The notes beneath the pieces were generated by a model that worked only from the letters and a program-made list of their open reading frames with translations, did not search any database and had not been told where the DNA came from. Positions 19,309 through 28,768 of a stretch of DNA of 64,000 bases are shown here, one piece after another. Within the stretch, counting starts at the first letter, position 1. Every line of letters starts with the position of its first letter. This DNA comes from Sphingomonas sp. CROZ-RG-20F-R02-07. GTDB lineage: Bacteria > Pseudomonadota > Alphaproteobacteria > Sphingomonadales > Sphingomonadaceae. The stretch covers positions 62,001-126,000 of the forward strand of contig NZ_JAKNQJ010000009.1 of assembly GCF_022662335.1 (NCBI RefSeq), written 5' to 3'. The position numbers and the translations under genes were made by a program.

Positions 19309-19583
19309 TTCGCCGCCGGCCGCTGCTGCAGATCGGCGCAGGCCGGATCGTCGGGATGCTTGCCGCACCGTTTCTGCAATTCGCGGTGCTCGCGGCCGGC
19401 GCGCTGCTCCTGCTTGCGCATCTTGCGGCCATAGTTGCGGTCCGCCTCGGACTGGCTGGTGGTGGCCCAGTCGACCGCCTTGCTGCCCGCCTTCACCGGG
19501 AGCGTCGCGACGTTCCACGCGGTCTGCGCGACGCAGCCGGCGGTCGCGAGCGGCAGCAGGAGCAGAAGGATCGTTCGACGCAT
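19299..19583 (-). CDS. Small lipoprotein
   Basis: A 94-residue protein with a signal sequence ending in the lipobox LATAGC, so Cys17 should be lipidated. The rest is charged (KMRKQEQRAGREHRELQKRCG) with a likely helix and two further cysteines. I do not recognise a family. It is convergent with the DUF2459 gene and overlaps its end. Confidence 0.7.
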   Translation of the reverse strand: MRRTILLLLLPLATAGCVAQTAWNVATLPVKAGSKAVDWATTSQSEADRNYGRKMRKQEQRAGREHRELQKRCGKHPDDPACADLQQRPAANYR

Positions 19584-19691
19584 GGGTTCGCCTCTTCGAG
19601 GTAAGGGAGCTTGTTGCGAGACGTTAGCAGATTTCGCGCGAAACCAACGCTTCATCTCCTCGTTCTTCCGGTTCATCCAGCGGGGCGATCC

Positions 19692-20219
19692 ATGAAATTC
19701 ACCATCAACGGCGAAACGCGCGAGACCGAGGCCGACATCCGCGCGTCGCTGCTCGACGTGCTGCGCGAGCATCTCCACCTCACCGGTACGAAAAAGGGCT
19801 GCGATCACGGCCAGTGCGGCGCGTGCACCGTGCTGGTGAACGGCCGCCGGATCAATTCCTGCCTGACGCTCGCGGTGATGCACCAGCAGGACGAGATCGT
19901 CACGATCGAGGGGCTGGGCCAGCCCGAGGCGCTGCATCCGATGCAGGCCGCGTTCGTGCGGCACGACGGCTATCAATGCGGTTATTGCACGCCGGGGCAG
20001 ATCTGCTCGGCGGTGGGCATGCTCGACGAGGTGAAGAAGGGCTGGCCGAGCTACGTCTCGGAATCGCTGGAGACGTCGTCGCTGGACGACGAGGAGATCT
20101 CGGAGCGGATGAGCGGCAATCTGTGCCGCTGTTCGGCCTATCCGAACATCGTCGACGCCATTTCCGAAGTCGCCGGGCTGAACCCCGCCGCCCGCCAGAC
20201 TGTGGGAGAGAAGGCATGA
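19692..20219 (+). CDS. paoA: Aldehyde oxidoreductase, 2Fe-2S subunit (PaoA-like)
   Basis: A 175-residue small subunit of a xanthine-oxidase-family molybdenum enzyme. The plant-type cluster is held by C37, C42, C45 and C57. The second cluster is held by C96, C99, C145 and C147 (CGYC ... CRC). The E. coli PaoA carries a Tat signal; this protein starts directly at MKFTINGE, so it is probably cytoplasmic. It overlaps paoB by 4 bp. Confidence 0.88.
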   Translation: MKFTINGETRETEADIRASLLDVLREHLHLTGTKKGCDHGQCGACTVLVNGRRINSCLTLAVMHQQDEIVTIEGLGQPEALHPMQAAFVRHDGYQCGYCTPGQICSAVGMLDEVKKGWPSYVSESLETSSLDDEEISERMSGNLCRCSAYPNIVDAISEVAGLNPAARQTVGEKA

Positions 20220-21202
20220 AGCCGTTCACCTACGAACAGGCCGCCAGCCCCGAGGCGGCGGTGATGGACGGCCAGGCGCCGGCGACCAAGTTCATCGCCG
20301 GCGGCACGAACCTGCTCGACCTCATGAAGCTGCAGGTTGAGACGCCCGAGCGGATCGTCGACATCAGCCGGCTCGATCTGGCCGAGATCGAGGAGCGCGC
20401 CGATGGCGGGCTCACGATTGGCGCGCTGGTGCCCAACAGCGATCTGGCCGCTGACCCCCGCGTGATCGCCAAATATCCGGTGCTCAGCCGCGCACTGCTG
20501 GCCGGCGCGAGCGGACAGTTGCGGAACAAGGCGTCGACCGGGGGCAATCTGCTCCAGCGCACCCGCTGCTATTATTTCTACGACACCAGCACCGCCTGCA
20601 ACAAGCGTTCGCCCGGCAGCGGCTGTTCGGCGATCGGCGGCACCAACCGGATCCTCGCGATCCTCGGCACCAGCGACCAGTGCATCGCCACGCATCCGGG
20701 CGACATGCCCGTCGCGATGCGCGCGCTGGACGCGACGATCGTCACGCTGAAGCCCGATGGCGACCGGCGCCGGATCGCGATCCACGATTTCTACCGTCTG
20801 CCCGGCGACACGCCGCAGATCGAAACCGTGCTGGAGCCGGGCGAGCTCATCACCCATGTCGAGCTGCCGACCCCGCCCGAGGGCAAGCAGCTCTATCGCA
20901 AGGTGCGCGACCGGGCGTCCTATGCCTTCGCGCTCGTCTCGGTGGCGGGCGTGGTGAAGATGGAGGGCGGCACGATCGCGTCGGCCGCGCTCGCCTTTGG
21001 CGGGCTGGGGCCGATGCCATGGCGCGACCCGGCGGTCGAGGCCGCGCTGGTCGGCAAGACACCGTCCGACGCGGTGTTCGCCGCCGCCGCCGACGCGTTG
21101 CTGCGCGACGCGCGCGGCTATGGCGACAATGATTTCAAGATCCCGCTCGCCCGGCGGACGCTGATCGCGTCGCTCCGCGAGCTGACCGAGGATGCCGCAT
21201 GA
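20216..21202 (+). CDS. paoB: Aldehyde oxidoreductase, FAD subunit with extra 4Fe-4S site (PaoB-like)
   Basis: A 328-residue FAD-binding subunit. The FAD motif [13 protein letters not shown] is near residue 24. A cysteine-rich insertion ([20 protein letters not shown] and on, near 118-142) matches the extra 4Fe-4S-binding loop of E. coli PaoB. This places the enzyme with periplasmic-type aldehyde oxidoreductases rather than xanthine dehydrogenases. It overlaps both neighbours by 4 bp. Confidence 0.9.
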   Translation: MKPFTYEQAASPEAAVMDGQAPATKFIAGGTNLLDLMKLQVETPERIVDISRLDLAEIEERADGGLTIGALVPNSDLAADPRVIAKYPVLSRALLAGASGQLRNKASTGGNLLQRTRCYYFYDTSTACNKRSPGSGCSAIGGTNRILAILGTSDQCIATHPGDMPVAMRALDATIVTLKPDGDRRRIAIHDFYRLPGDTPQIETVLEPGELITHVELPTPPEGKQLYRKVRDRASYAFALVSVAGVVKMEGGTIASAALAFGGLGPMPWRDPAVEAALVGKTPSDAVFAAAADALLRDARGYGDNDFKIPLARRTLIASLRELTEDAA

Positions 21203-23424
21203 GCACCACCAACAGCCTGACGATGAACCAGCCCGTGCCGGCCAGCCTGCTCGACATCGGCGCGCAGGATCTGATCGGCAAGCCGCTCGACCGCGTCGAG
21301 GGCCCGCTGAAGGTGACCGGCACCGCGTTATACGCCGCGGAATACCGCGTCGAGGATCTGGCCTATGGCGTGCTGGTCGGTGCGAAGATCGGCAGCGGCA
21401 AGATCGTCTCGGTCGACGCGGATGCGGTGAAGGCGATCCCCGGCGTGATCGACGTGGTCACCGATTACGACACCTTCATCCAGGTATCGGCCCAAGGCGG
21501 CGAGACCAAGGCGCCCGCCCAGGGCGTGAAGACCGTCACCTATCGCGGCGAGATCGTCGCGATCGTGCTGGCCGAGAGCTTCGAGGTGGCGCGCGACGCG
21601 GCGCAGCGGCTCGAGATCGTCTATGACGAGGACGAGGGCGCGTATGATTTCGACGCGTCCGATCGCAAGGTGGACAGCAAGCTGCCCCCCAACAACGTGC
21701 CCGCGCACAGCAGCCAGGGCGATCTGGACGCGGCGATGGCCGATGCCGCGGTAACGCTCGACGTCACCTACACGACGCCCAGCCAGAACAGCGCGGCGAT
21801 GGAGCCGCACGCCTCCACCGCGGTGTGGAAGGACGGCTCGCTGACGCTGTTCGGCGCATATCAGATGCCGACGTCGGATTCGCAGCAGCTCGCCAAGGCG
21901 CTGGGCGTGAGCAGCTCGAAGGTGCGGATCATCACCCCCTATGTCGGCGGCGGCTTCGGCTCGAAGCTCGGCATCGCGCCCGAGAGCGTGGCGGCGGCGG
22001 TCGCGGCCAAGCGGCTCGGCCGCCCCGTCAAGGCGGTGATGGCGCGCCAGCAGGTGTTCGAGGCCACCCCGCGCCGGTCGAACACCGAACAGCGCATCCG
22101 GCTCGCTGCGGACGCCCAAGGACGGCTGACCGGCATCGGCCACGAGACGCTCGCGTCCAATCTGGAGGGCCAGGATTTCTTCGAGCCGGCCGGCGTGTCG
22201 ACCCACTTCATGTATGCCGGCGAGAACCGGACGATCACGCATGATCTGGTGCGGCTGAACTGGGGCCTCGCGGGATCGATGCGCGCACCGGGCGAGGCGG
22301 TGGGCATGCTCGCCGTCGAAGGCGCGATGAACGAGCTGGCCGACAAGATGGGGATCGATCCCATCGAACTGCGGCGCCGCAACGATCCGGCGACCGATCC
22401 CGAAAAGGACATCCCCTATTCGAGCCGCCAGCTGACGCGCTGCCTCGACGAGGGCGCCAAGGCCTTCGGCTGGGACAAGCGCCAGGCCAAGCCCGGCTCG
22501 ACGCGCGACGGCGAATGGCTGGTGGGCATGGGCATGGCCTCGGCGACGCGGTCGAACGTGCTGATGGAATCGTCCGCCTGCGTGACGATCACGCCCGCCG
22601 GCACCGCGGTCGTGGAAAGCGCGATGACCGATATCGGCACCGGCAGCTACACGATCCTCACCCAGATCGCGGGCGAGATGCTGGGCCTGCCGATCGACCG
22701 CGTCACCACCAAGCTGGGCGATACCGCCTATCCGCCCGCCGCCGGATCGGGCGGATCCTGGGGCGCGGCGTCGTCGGGATCGGCGGTGTATCTCGCCTGC
22801 GAGATGCTGCGCGAGAAGCTCGCCGACGCGATGGGCGTCGATCCCGAGGCGCTGACGCTGAAGGACGGGCTCGCGATCGGCGACAACCGCTCGGTGCCGA
22901 TCGGCAGCCTCGTCGGCGAAGGGCTGGAGGCGACCGGCACGATCAAGCCGGGGCAGCAGGAAAAGACCTTCACCCAAGCCTCCTATGGCGCGCATTTCGC
23001 CGAGGTGGGCGTCAATGCGGTCACGGGCGAGGTGCGCGTGCGCCGCATGCTGGGGGTGTTCGCCGCGGGGCGCATCCTGAACGCCAAGACGGCGCGCTCG
23101 CAATGCCTGGGCGGCATGACGTTCGGCATCGGCACCGCGCTGACCGAGGAGCTGATCCACGATCCGCGCACGGGCAAGGTGGTGAACCACGATCTGGCCG
23201 AATATCACGTGCCGGTGAACGCCGACGTGCCGCAGATCGAGGTGCGGTTCCTCGAGGAGCGCGACATCCACGCCAATCCGATCCACGCCAAGGGCATCGG
23301 CGAACTCGGCATCTCGGGCGCGGGCGCGGCGATCGCCGCTGCGGTGCACGACGCCACCGGCATCTGGGTGCGCGACTATCCGCTGACGCTGGACAAGTTG
23401 CTCGACCAACTTCCGGCGGTGTAA
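21199..23424 (+). CDS. paoC: Aldehyde oxidoreductase, molybdenum subunit (PaoC-like)
   Basis: A 741-residue catalytic subunit binding a molybdopterin cofactor. [11 protein letters not shown] near 253 and the glycine-rich [12 protein letters not shown] near 516 are cofactor contacts. The glutamate in [12 protein letters not shown] near 701 is the expected catalytic base. It should oxidise aldehydes to carboxylic acids; the substrate range is not readable from sequence. Confidence 0.92.
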   Translation: MSTTNSLTMNQPVPASLLDIGAQDLIGKPLDRVEGPLKVTGTALYAAEYRVEDLAYGVLVGAKIGSGKIVSVDADAVKAIPGVIDVVTDYDTFIQVSAQGGETKAPAQGVKTVTYRGEIVAIVLAESFEVARDAAQRLEIVYDEDEGAYDFDASDRKVDSKLPPNNVPAHSSQGDLDAAMADAAVTLDVTYTTPSQNSAAMEPHASTAVWKDGSLTLFGAYQMPTSDSQQLAKALGVSSSKVRIITPYVGGGFGSKLGIAPESVAAAVAAKRLGRPVKAVMARQQVFEATPRRSNTEQRIRLAADAQGRLTGIGHETLASNLEGQDFFEPAGVSTHFMYAGENRTITHDLVRLNWGLAGSMRAPGEAVGMLAVEGAMNELADKMGIDPIELRRRNDPATDPEKDIPYSSRQLTRCLDEGAKAFGWDKRQAKPGSTRDGEWLVGMGMASATRSNVLMESSACVTITPAGTAVVESAMTDIGTGSYTILTQIAGEMLGLPIDRVTTKLGDTAYPPAAGSGGSWGAASSGSAVYLACEMLREKLADAMGVDPEALTLKDGLAIGDNRSVPIGSLVGEGLEATGTIKPGQQEKTFTQASYGAHFAEVGVNAVTGEVRVRRMLGVFAAGRILNAKTARSQCLGGMTFGIGTALTEELIHDPRTGKVVNHDLAEYHVPVNADVPQIEVRFLEERDIHANPIHAKGIGELGISGAGAAIAAAVHDATGIWVRDYPLTLDKLLDQLPAV

Positions 23425-23481
23425 CGCCTCGCCATCGCTATCCCGGCGGCCCTGCCTTGCCGGGCGGATCGAAGGAAAATC

Positions 23482-24405
23482 ATGGCCGAAAACGACACCG
23501 TCCTGGCCGCCGCGCGCGGCTGGAAGGGCGAGCCGATGGCGATCGCCACCGTCGTCTCCACCTGGGGATCGGCGCCGCGACCCAGGGGCAGCCACATGCT
23601 CGTCCATGCCGATGGCCGGTTCGAGGGATCGGTGTCGGGCGGTTGCGTCGAGAGCGACATCCTCCAGACCGCGGCCGACGTGATCGCGGGCGCCCCCTTC
23701 CAGGTGAAGCGCTACGGCGTGGCCGATGCCGCCGCTTGGGAGGTGGGCCTGCCCTGCGGTGGCGAGATTTCGGTGATGGTACAGCCCGTCTCCGCCGCCG
23801 GCTTCGATCCCGAGCTGTTCGACCGGATCGCGGCCGCGCGCGACGAGGGGCAGGCGATCACGGTCTCGACCGATCTGGAGACGGGCCATTCGGATGCGCG
23901 GCCGGTCGAGACGGGCGCCGCGTTCGTCAACCGCTACGATCCGCCGCGCCGGCTGCTGATCGTCGGCGCGGTGCAGATCGCGCAGGCGCTCGCCGGGCTC
24001 GCACGCGAACTGGGCATCGCCACCGTCGTGATCGATCCCCGCGCGCGCTTCCTCACCGAGGAACGCTTCCCCGGCACCACGCTCGACGATCGCTGGCCCG
24101 ACGAGGCGATCGCGGCCTATCGGCCCGGCCCCTCCACCGCGGTGGTGACGCTCAGCCACGATACCAAGATCGACGATCCCGCGCTGATCGCCGCGCTCGG
24201 TTCGGGCGCCGCCTATGTCGGCGCGCTGGGTTCGCGCCGCAGCCACGCCGCGCGTCGCGAACGCCTCGCCGCCGAGGGGATCAGCGAGGCGCAGCTCGAC
24301 CGGATCGACGCGCCCGTGGGGATCGACATCGGCGCGATTGGGCCGTCCGAGATCGCGCTGTCGATCGCCGCCGCGATGGTGGGAGCCTTTCATGATCGAT
24401 CTTGA
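23482..24405 (+). CDS. XdhC/PaoD-type molybdenum cofactor chaperone
   Basis: A 307-residue XdhC/CoxI family protein that modifies, protects and inserts the molybdenum cofactor of the enzyme encoded upstream. The N-terminal domain shows STWGSAPRPRGSHM and GSVSGGCVESD. The C-terminal Rossmann-like domain begins RLLIVGAVQIA near 154 and contains YVGALGSRRSHAARRERL. It overlaps the next gene by 14 bp. Confidence 0.9.
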   Translation: MAENDTVLAAARGWKGEPMAIATVVSTWGSAPRPRGSHMLVHADGRFEGSVSGGCVESDILQTAADVIAGAPFQVKRYGVADAAAWEVGLPCGGEISVMVQPVSAAGFDPELFDRIAAARDEGQAITVSTDLETGHSDARPVETGAAFVNRYDPPRRLLIVGAVQIAQALAGLARELGIATVVIDPRARFLTEERFPGTTLDDRWPDEAIAAYRPGPSTAVVTLSHDTKIDDPALIAALGSGAAYVGALGSRRSHAARRERLAAEGISEAQLDRIDAPVGIDIGAIGPSEIALSIAAAMVGAFHDRS

Positions 24406-25024
24406 GAAGACCGTCCTCATCCTGCTCGCCGCGGGGCGCTCGTCGCGCTTTCCGAACGGCAACAAGCTGGAACAGGAATTTCTCGGCCGCCCGGTCGGCC
24501 TGCACGTCGCGGTCGCGCTGGAGGACATGCCGTTCCTCGACCGGATCGCGGTGGTGGACGGCAGCACGCTCGATTACGGCGCACACGGCTTTCGCGTGAT
24601 CCACAACGACGATCAGGCGGCCGGGATGTCGCACTCGGTCGGGCTCGGCGTCGCCGAGGCGAAGCGGCTGGGTGCGGAGGCGGTGCTGATCGCGCTGGCC
24701 GACATGCCGCGCGTGACCGCCGCGCATATCTACCGCATGCTCGACGCCGCGGATTCGGCGGACGCGGTGGTCGCGTCGAGCGACGGCGCGCACCCGCGCC
24801 CGCCCGCGCTGTTCGCGCGCGAACGCTTCGATTTCCTCATGGCGCTCGAGGGCGACGAGGGCGCACGCCGGATGGTGCGCGCCGGCCGCCACGTCGTCAC
24901 CGCGCGCGCCGAGCTGGTCGATATCGACACGCCCGAGGATCTGGAGCGCCTGCGCACGCTGGTCCATTCGCCGCCACACAGCGTCGCCCGGCCATCGCCC
25001 ACGATCGGGGATGCCGGGGTCTAG
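24392..25024 (+). CDS. MocA-type molybdenum cofactor nucleotidyltransferase
   Basis: A 210-residue nucleotidyltransferase of the MobA/MocA class. The nucleotide-binding signature LLAAGRSSRFPNGNKL is near residue 10, and ADMPRV near 108 supplies a metal-binding acid. In E. coli, MocA converts Mo-molybdopterin to the cytosine dinucleotide form that PaoABC needs, so the position at the end of this operon fits. CTP preference is inferred from context. Confidence 0.82.
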   Translation: MIDLEKTVLILLAAGRSSRFPNGNKLEQEFLGRPVGLHVAVALEDMPFLDRIAVVDGSTLDYGAHGFRVIHNDDQAAGMSHSVGLGVAEAKRLGAEAVLIALADMPRVTAAHIYRMLDAADSADAVVASSDGAHPRPPALFARERFDFLMALEGDEGARRMVRAGRHVVTARAELVDIDTPEDLERLRTLVHSPPHSVARPSPTIGDAGV

Positions 25025-25059
25025 GGGCGGGTAACGTCAGCTTGACCGGATCACCAAAT

Positions 25060-25146
25060 CCGTTCGTGCCGAGCTTGTCGAAGCACGTTCCACAGGCGAA
25101 CCCCTCGCATGCGGAACGCGCCCTTCGACAAGCTCAGGGCAAACGG
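25060..25146. repeat. Paired REP-type repeat, copy 3
   Basis: Inverted arms CCGTTCGTGCCGAGCTTGTC and its partner ending AGCTCAGGGCAAACGG at 25146. It lies between the convergent mocA-like gene and pccA. The left flank (CTTGACCGGATCACCAAATC) matches the right flank of copy 6 in reverse complement, showing again that the repeat unit reaches beyond the arms. Confidence 0.85.
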
Positions 25147-25157
25147 TTCGTATAGAG

Positions 25158-27176
25158 CTATTCCAGCTCCAGGATCACCTGATCCACCGCCAGGCTTTCG
25201 CCCGCGCTTGCTGACACGGATTTGACGGTGGCGGTCTTCTGGCTGCGCAGGATATTCTCCATCTTCATCGCCTCGACGACCGCGAGCGCCTGCCCCGCCT
25301 CCACCTTGTCGCCCACGCCCACGTCGAGCCGCACGAGCAGCCCCGGCATCGGCGCCAGCAGGAAGCGCGAGAGATCGGGCGGCACCTTCTCGATCAGGTG
25401 CTGCGCATAGGGCGCGACATGCGCGGGCAGCACGCGCGCCGCTTGCGTGGCGCCGCGCGTGGTGAGCGCGAAGCCGCCCCGGGTGCGCTGGATCCGCACG
25501 CTCAGCGCCGCGTCGCCCACCTGCGCCGCCACCATCCGGTCCCCCGGCGTATATTCCAGATCGAGGTCGATCGCCTCGCCGTCCACGGTGATGCCGTCGG
25601 TCGACACTGACACCGCATGGTCGGCGCCGCCGATCCGCACCACCCAGTCGGCGGGCGGGCGCAGCCGGCGGCCGAGCTGGCCGTCCGTCCGGCGCGCGCG
25701 ATCCGCATCGGCGGTGGCGGCGAAGGCGGCGATCGCGGCCAGCGTACGCAGCAGGTCGGGCGCGGCCGGCGCGCCGTGGAAGCCGTCCGGATATTCCTCC
25801 GCGATGAAGCCCGTCGTCAGCGCGCCCGCCTGGAAGCGCGGATGCTGCATCAGCGCGGAGAGGAAGTCGATATTGTTGCCGACACCGTCAATCTCGAACG
25901 CGTCGAGCGCCTCGATCTGGAGCGCGGTCGCCGCCTCGCGCGTCGGCGCCCAGGTAACGAGCTTGGCGATCATCGGATCGTAGAACATCGACACCTCGCC
26001 GCCCTCGCGCACGCCGTCGTCGATCCGGACATAGCCTTCGGTCGGGGAACCCGGCAGCGGCTGCTGGTGCGTCTCGGCCTCCGGCGGGGCGTAGCGCACC
26101 AGCCGGCCGATGCTCGGCAGGAAGCCGCGATAGGGATCCTCGGCATAGACGCGGTTCTCGATGGCCCAGCCGTCGAGCCGCACATCGGCCTGCGCGAAGC
26201 CCAGCGGCTCGCCCGCCGCGACGCGGATCATCAGCTCGACCAGATCGAGCCCGGTGATCGCCTCGGTGACGGGATGCTCCACCTGCAGCCGGGTGTTCAT
26301 TTCGAGGAAGTAGAAGCCTTCGCCCGAGCTGTCCGCGCCCGAGACGATCAGCTCGACCGTGCCCGCCGAATGATAGCCCACCGCGCGAGCGAGCGCGACC
26401 GCCTGCTCGCCCATCGCCTTGCGCATCGCGGGCGTGACGAAGGGCGACGGCGCCTCCTCCACCACCTTCTGGTGGCGGCGCTGGATCGAGCATTCGCGCT
26501 CGCCCAGATAGACGATGGTGCCGTGCTGGTCGCCCATCACCTGGATCTCGATGTGGCGGGGCGATTCGATGAACTTCTCGATGAAGACGCGGTCGTCGCC
26601 GAAGCTTGCCAGCCCCTCGCGCTTCGTCGCCTCGAAGCCTTCGCGCACGTCCTGCTCGGAATAGGCCAGCCGCATGCCCTTCCCGCCGCCGCCGGCCGAG
26701 GCCTTCATCATCACCGGATAGCCGATCTCGCCCGCGATCCGGCAGGCTTCGTCGGTGTCGGCGATCTCGCCCAGGAAGCCCGGCACGACGTTGACGCCCG
26801 CCGCCTTGGCCAGTTTCTTCGATTCGATCTTGTCGCCCATCGCCGCGATGGCGTTCGGCGGCGGACCGACGAACGCGATCCCCGCCTCCGCGCACGCCCG
26901 CGCGAAGCTCTCGCGCTCGGAGAGGAAGCCATAGCCCGGATGGATGCCGTCGGCGCCGGTCTCCTTGGCGGCGAGCAGGATCAACTCGGCCTTCAGGTAG
27001 CTTTCGGCGGCCGGCGCCGGCCCGAGCCGCACGCTCTCGTCCGCCATCAGGACGTGCGGGCTGCGCGCATCGGCATCGGAATAGACCGCGACCGTCGCGA
27101 TCCCCATCCGCCTGGCGGTGCGCATCACCCGACACGCGATCTCGCCGCGATTGGCGACCAGGATTTTCTTGAACAC
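25158..27176 (-). CDS. pccA: Propionyl-CoA carboxylase, biotin-carrying alpha subunit
   Basis: A 672-residue fusion of biotin carboxylase (residues 1-450), a middle linking domain and a biotin carrier domain. The biotinylated lysine lies in EAMKMEN near 640. ATP-grasp marks include KASAGGGGKGMRLAYS near 160. The start is GTG 27176; the open frame runs on upstream into a repeat, but MFKKILVANRGEIA is the conserved N-terminus. Given pccB, mce and scpA close by, propionyl-CoA is the likely substrate rather than methylcrotonyl-CoA or acetyl-CoA. Confidence 0.93.
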   Translation of the reverse strand: MFKKILVANRGEIACRVMRTARRMGIATVAVYSDADARSPHVLMADESVRLGPAPAAESYLKAELILLAAKETGADGIHPGYGFLSERESFARACAEAGIAFVGPPPNAIAAMGDKIESKKLAKAAGVNVVPGFLGEIADTDEACRIAGEIGYPVMMKASAGGGGKGMRLAYSEQDVREGFEATKREGLASFGDDRVFIEKFIESPRHIEIQVMGDQHGTIVYLGERECSIQRRHQKVVEEAPSPFVTPAMRKAMGEQAVALARAVGYHSAGTVELIVSGADSSGEGFYFLEMNTRLQVEHPVTEAITGLDLVELMIRVAAGEPLGFAQADVRLDGWAIENRVYAEDPYRGFLPSIGRLVRYAPPEAETHQQPLPGSPTEGYVRIDDGVREGGEVSMFYDPMIAKLVTWAPTREAATALQIEALDAFEIDGVGNNIDFLSALMQHPRFQAGALTTGFIAEEYPDGFHGAPAAPDLLRTLAAIAAFAATADADRARRTDGQLGRRLRPPADWVVRIGGADHAVSVSTDGITVDGEAIDLDLEYTPGDRMVAAQVGDAALSVRIQRTRGGFALTTRGATQAARVLPAHVAPYAQHLIEKVPPDLSRFLLAPMPGLLVRLDVGVGDKVEAGQALAVVEAMKMENILRSQKTATVKSVSASAGESLAVDQVILELE

Positions 27177-27181
27177 TAGCG

Positions 27182-27280
27182 TTCCCCGGCGAAGGCCGGG
27201 GTCCAGCCCGGCACCATGATAGACGCGGCGGCATAATCGACACCCCGCGCCGCAACTGGACCCCGGCCTCCGCCGGGGAA
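27182..27280. repeat. Gene-less copy of the GIY-YIG-element repeat pair
   Basis: Two 25-bp arms, 27182-27206 and 27256-27280, are inverted copies with one mismatch. They share the core CCCCGGCGAAGGCCGGGG plus TCCAG with the arms around the GIY-YIG gene at 3903-4282, in the same orientation (TCCAG pointing inward). The 49-bp interior has no gene. It looks like a short non-autonomous form. It fills the gap between bioB and pccA and begins 6 bp upstream of the pccA start codon. Confidence 0.9.
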
Positions 27281-27323
27281 CAAGCACATTCTGGTCGTCA
27301 CCGTGTAAGGGACGAGACGACCG

Positions 27324-28376
27324 TCACACCGCCGCCACCCGCATCGGCTCCTCGCCCAGCATCGGCACCATCCCCAGCTTCGCCAGCAGCGCCGCGTCCG
27401 CGCCGTCGCCGGCATTGCCCGTCGTCAGCAGCTTGTCGCCGGTGAAGATCGAGTTCGCGCCCGCCATGAAGCACAGCGCCTGAGTCGCGTCCGACATGCT
27501 CTCGCGCCCCGCGGACAGCCGGACCATGCTCTGCGGCATCGCGATCCGCGCCACCGCCACCGTGCGGACGAATTCGATATCGTCGAGTCGCGCCATCGGC
27601 GTGTCGGCCAGCATGTCGCCGAGCGGCGTGCCGCGCACCGGCACCAGCGCGTTGACCGGCACGCTTTCCGGGTGGCGCGGCAGCGTGGCGAGCGCGTGGA
27701 CGAAGCCGACGCGGTCGGCACGCGTCTCGCCCATGCCGACGATCCCGCCGCAGCACACGCTGATCCCCGCCTCGCGCACATTGGCGAGCGTCTCCAGCCG
27801 GTCGCCGAAGCTGCGGGTGGTGATGACGTTGCCGTAATTTTCGGGCGAGGTGTCGATATTGTGGTTGTAGTAATCGAGGCCCGCCTCGGCGAGCTGACGC
27901 GCCTGGTGCGGCGCCAGCATGCCGAGCGTCATGCAGGTTTCCAGCCCCATGGCCTTCACCCCCTCGACCATCGCGACCACCTTGGCCATGTCGCGATCCT
28001 TGGGGTTGCGCCAGGCGGCGCCCATGCAGAAACGCTGCGATCCGGCGGCCTTGGCCTCCGCCGCGCTGGCGAGCACGGCCTCCACCTCCATCAGCTTTTC
28101 GGCCTTCAGCTGCGTGTCCGCGCTGGCCGACTGCGAGCAATAGCCGCAATCCTCGGGGCAGCCGCCGGTCTTGATCGACAGCAAGGTGCACAATTGCACC
28201 TCGCTCGCGGCATGATGCGCGCGGTGCACGCCCTGCGCGCGCCACATCAGTTCGTCGAACGGCAGGTCGAACAGCGCGGCGATCTCCGCGCGGGTCCAGT
28301 CGGTGCGGACGGCCGGCGCATCACGATCGCCAAGCGACGGAGCCGGGCGATCGGAACGACGACGCGTGTCGGTCAT
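27324..28376 (-). CDS. bioB: Biotin synthase
   Basis: A 350-residue radical S-adenosylmethionine enzyme that inserts sulfur into dethiobiotin. The radical SAM cluster cysteines are C73, C77 and C80 in [21 protein letters not shown] and the [10 protein letters not shown] segment are family marks. No other bio genes are present. It sits upstream of pccA, whose product needs biotin. Its start overlaps the end of the LprI-like gene by 4 bp. Confidence 0.95.
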   Translation of the reverse strand: MTDTRRRSDRPAPSLGDRDAPAVRTDWTRAEIAALFDLPFDELMWRAQGVHRAHHAASEVQLCTLLSIKTGGCPEDCGYCSQSASADTQLKAEKLMEVEAVLASAAEAKAAGSQRFCMGAAWRNPKDRDMAKVVAMVEGVKAMGLETCMTLGMLAPHQARQLAEAGLDYYNHNIDTSPENYGNVITTRSFGDRLETLANVREAGISVCCGGIVGMGETRADRVGFVHALATLPRHPESVPVNALVPVRGTPLGDMLADTPMARLDDIEFVRTVAVARIAMPQSMVRLSAGRESMSDATQALCFMAGANSIFTGDKLLTTGNAGDGADAALLAKLGMVPMLGEEPMRVAAV

Positions 28377-28759
28377 GGCGTCACCGTCAGGGCGTGAAGC
28401 TGGCCGGTGCGCGCGCGGGTCAGGTCGGCCTTGCAGCCGAGGATCACCATCTCTTCCATGCTACCACCGCGGTTCCGATAGCCTTCGCTCACGCATTCGG
28501 CGTCGCGAAAGGCGAGCCAGGCCCGCTGGCTGGCGAGCAAGGCCGCCGCATAGGTCGGGCCGGTGGTCGCGTCGGGTTGGGGGTGCGCGTCGCTCGCCTT
28601 CATCTGCGCCATGGTCGCGCGGTATTGCGCGTTCATGGCGGCGTCCGCCCGCATCCAGTCGGCGCCCGCACAGGCGTTGAGATCCGCGGTGCGCGGCGAC
28701 GCGCACCGCGGATCGCCGGGTGGCGTCGCGGCGGCGAGCGTCAGGGCAAACAGCAACAT
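28373..28759 (-). CDS. LprI/DUF1311-type secreted protein
   Basis: A 128-residue protein with a short signal sequence ([19 protein letters not shown]) and the DUF1311 pattern: paired cysteines, the [15 protein letters not shown] segment and a C-terminal cysteine. Some members inhibit lysozyme. ATG 28759 has GGAGAAGG directly upstream. It is squeezed between scpA and bioB with a 4-bp overlap to bioB, so it is likely co-transcribed with metabolic genes to which it has no obvious link. Confidence 0.8.
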   Translation of the reverse strand: MLLFALTLAAATPPGDPRCASPRTADLNACAGADWMRADAAMNAQYRATMAQMKASDAHPQPDATTGPTYAAALLASQRAWLAFRDAECVSEGYRNRGGSMEEMVILGCKADLTRARTGQLHALTVTP

Positions 28760-28768
28760 TGCCTTCTC

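Noticed and set aside
21328..24567. A 1079-codon open frame on the minus strand opposite paoC and the xdhC-like gene
   Set aside because: The forward genes have clear cofactor motifs, coupled starts and normal lengths. The reverse frame has shadow composition and no ribosome site or known domain.
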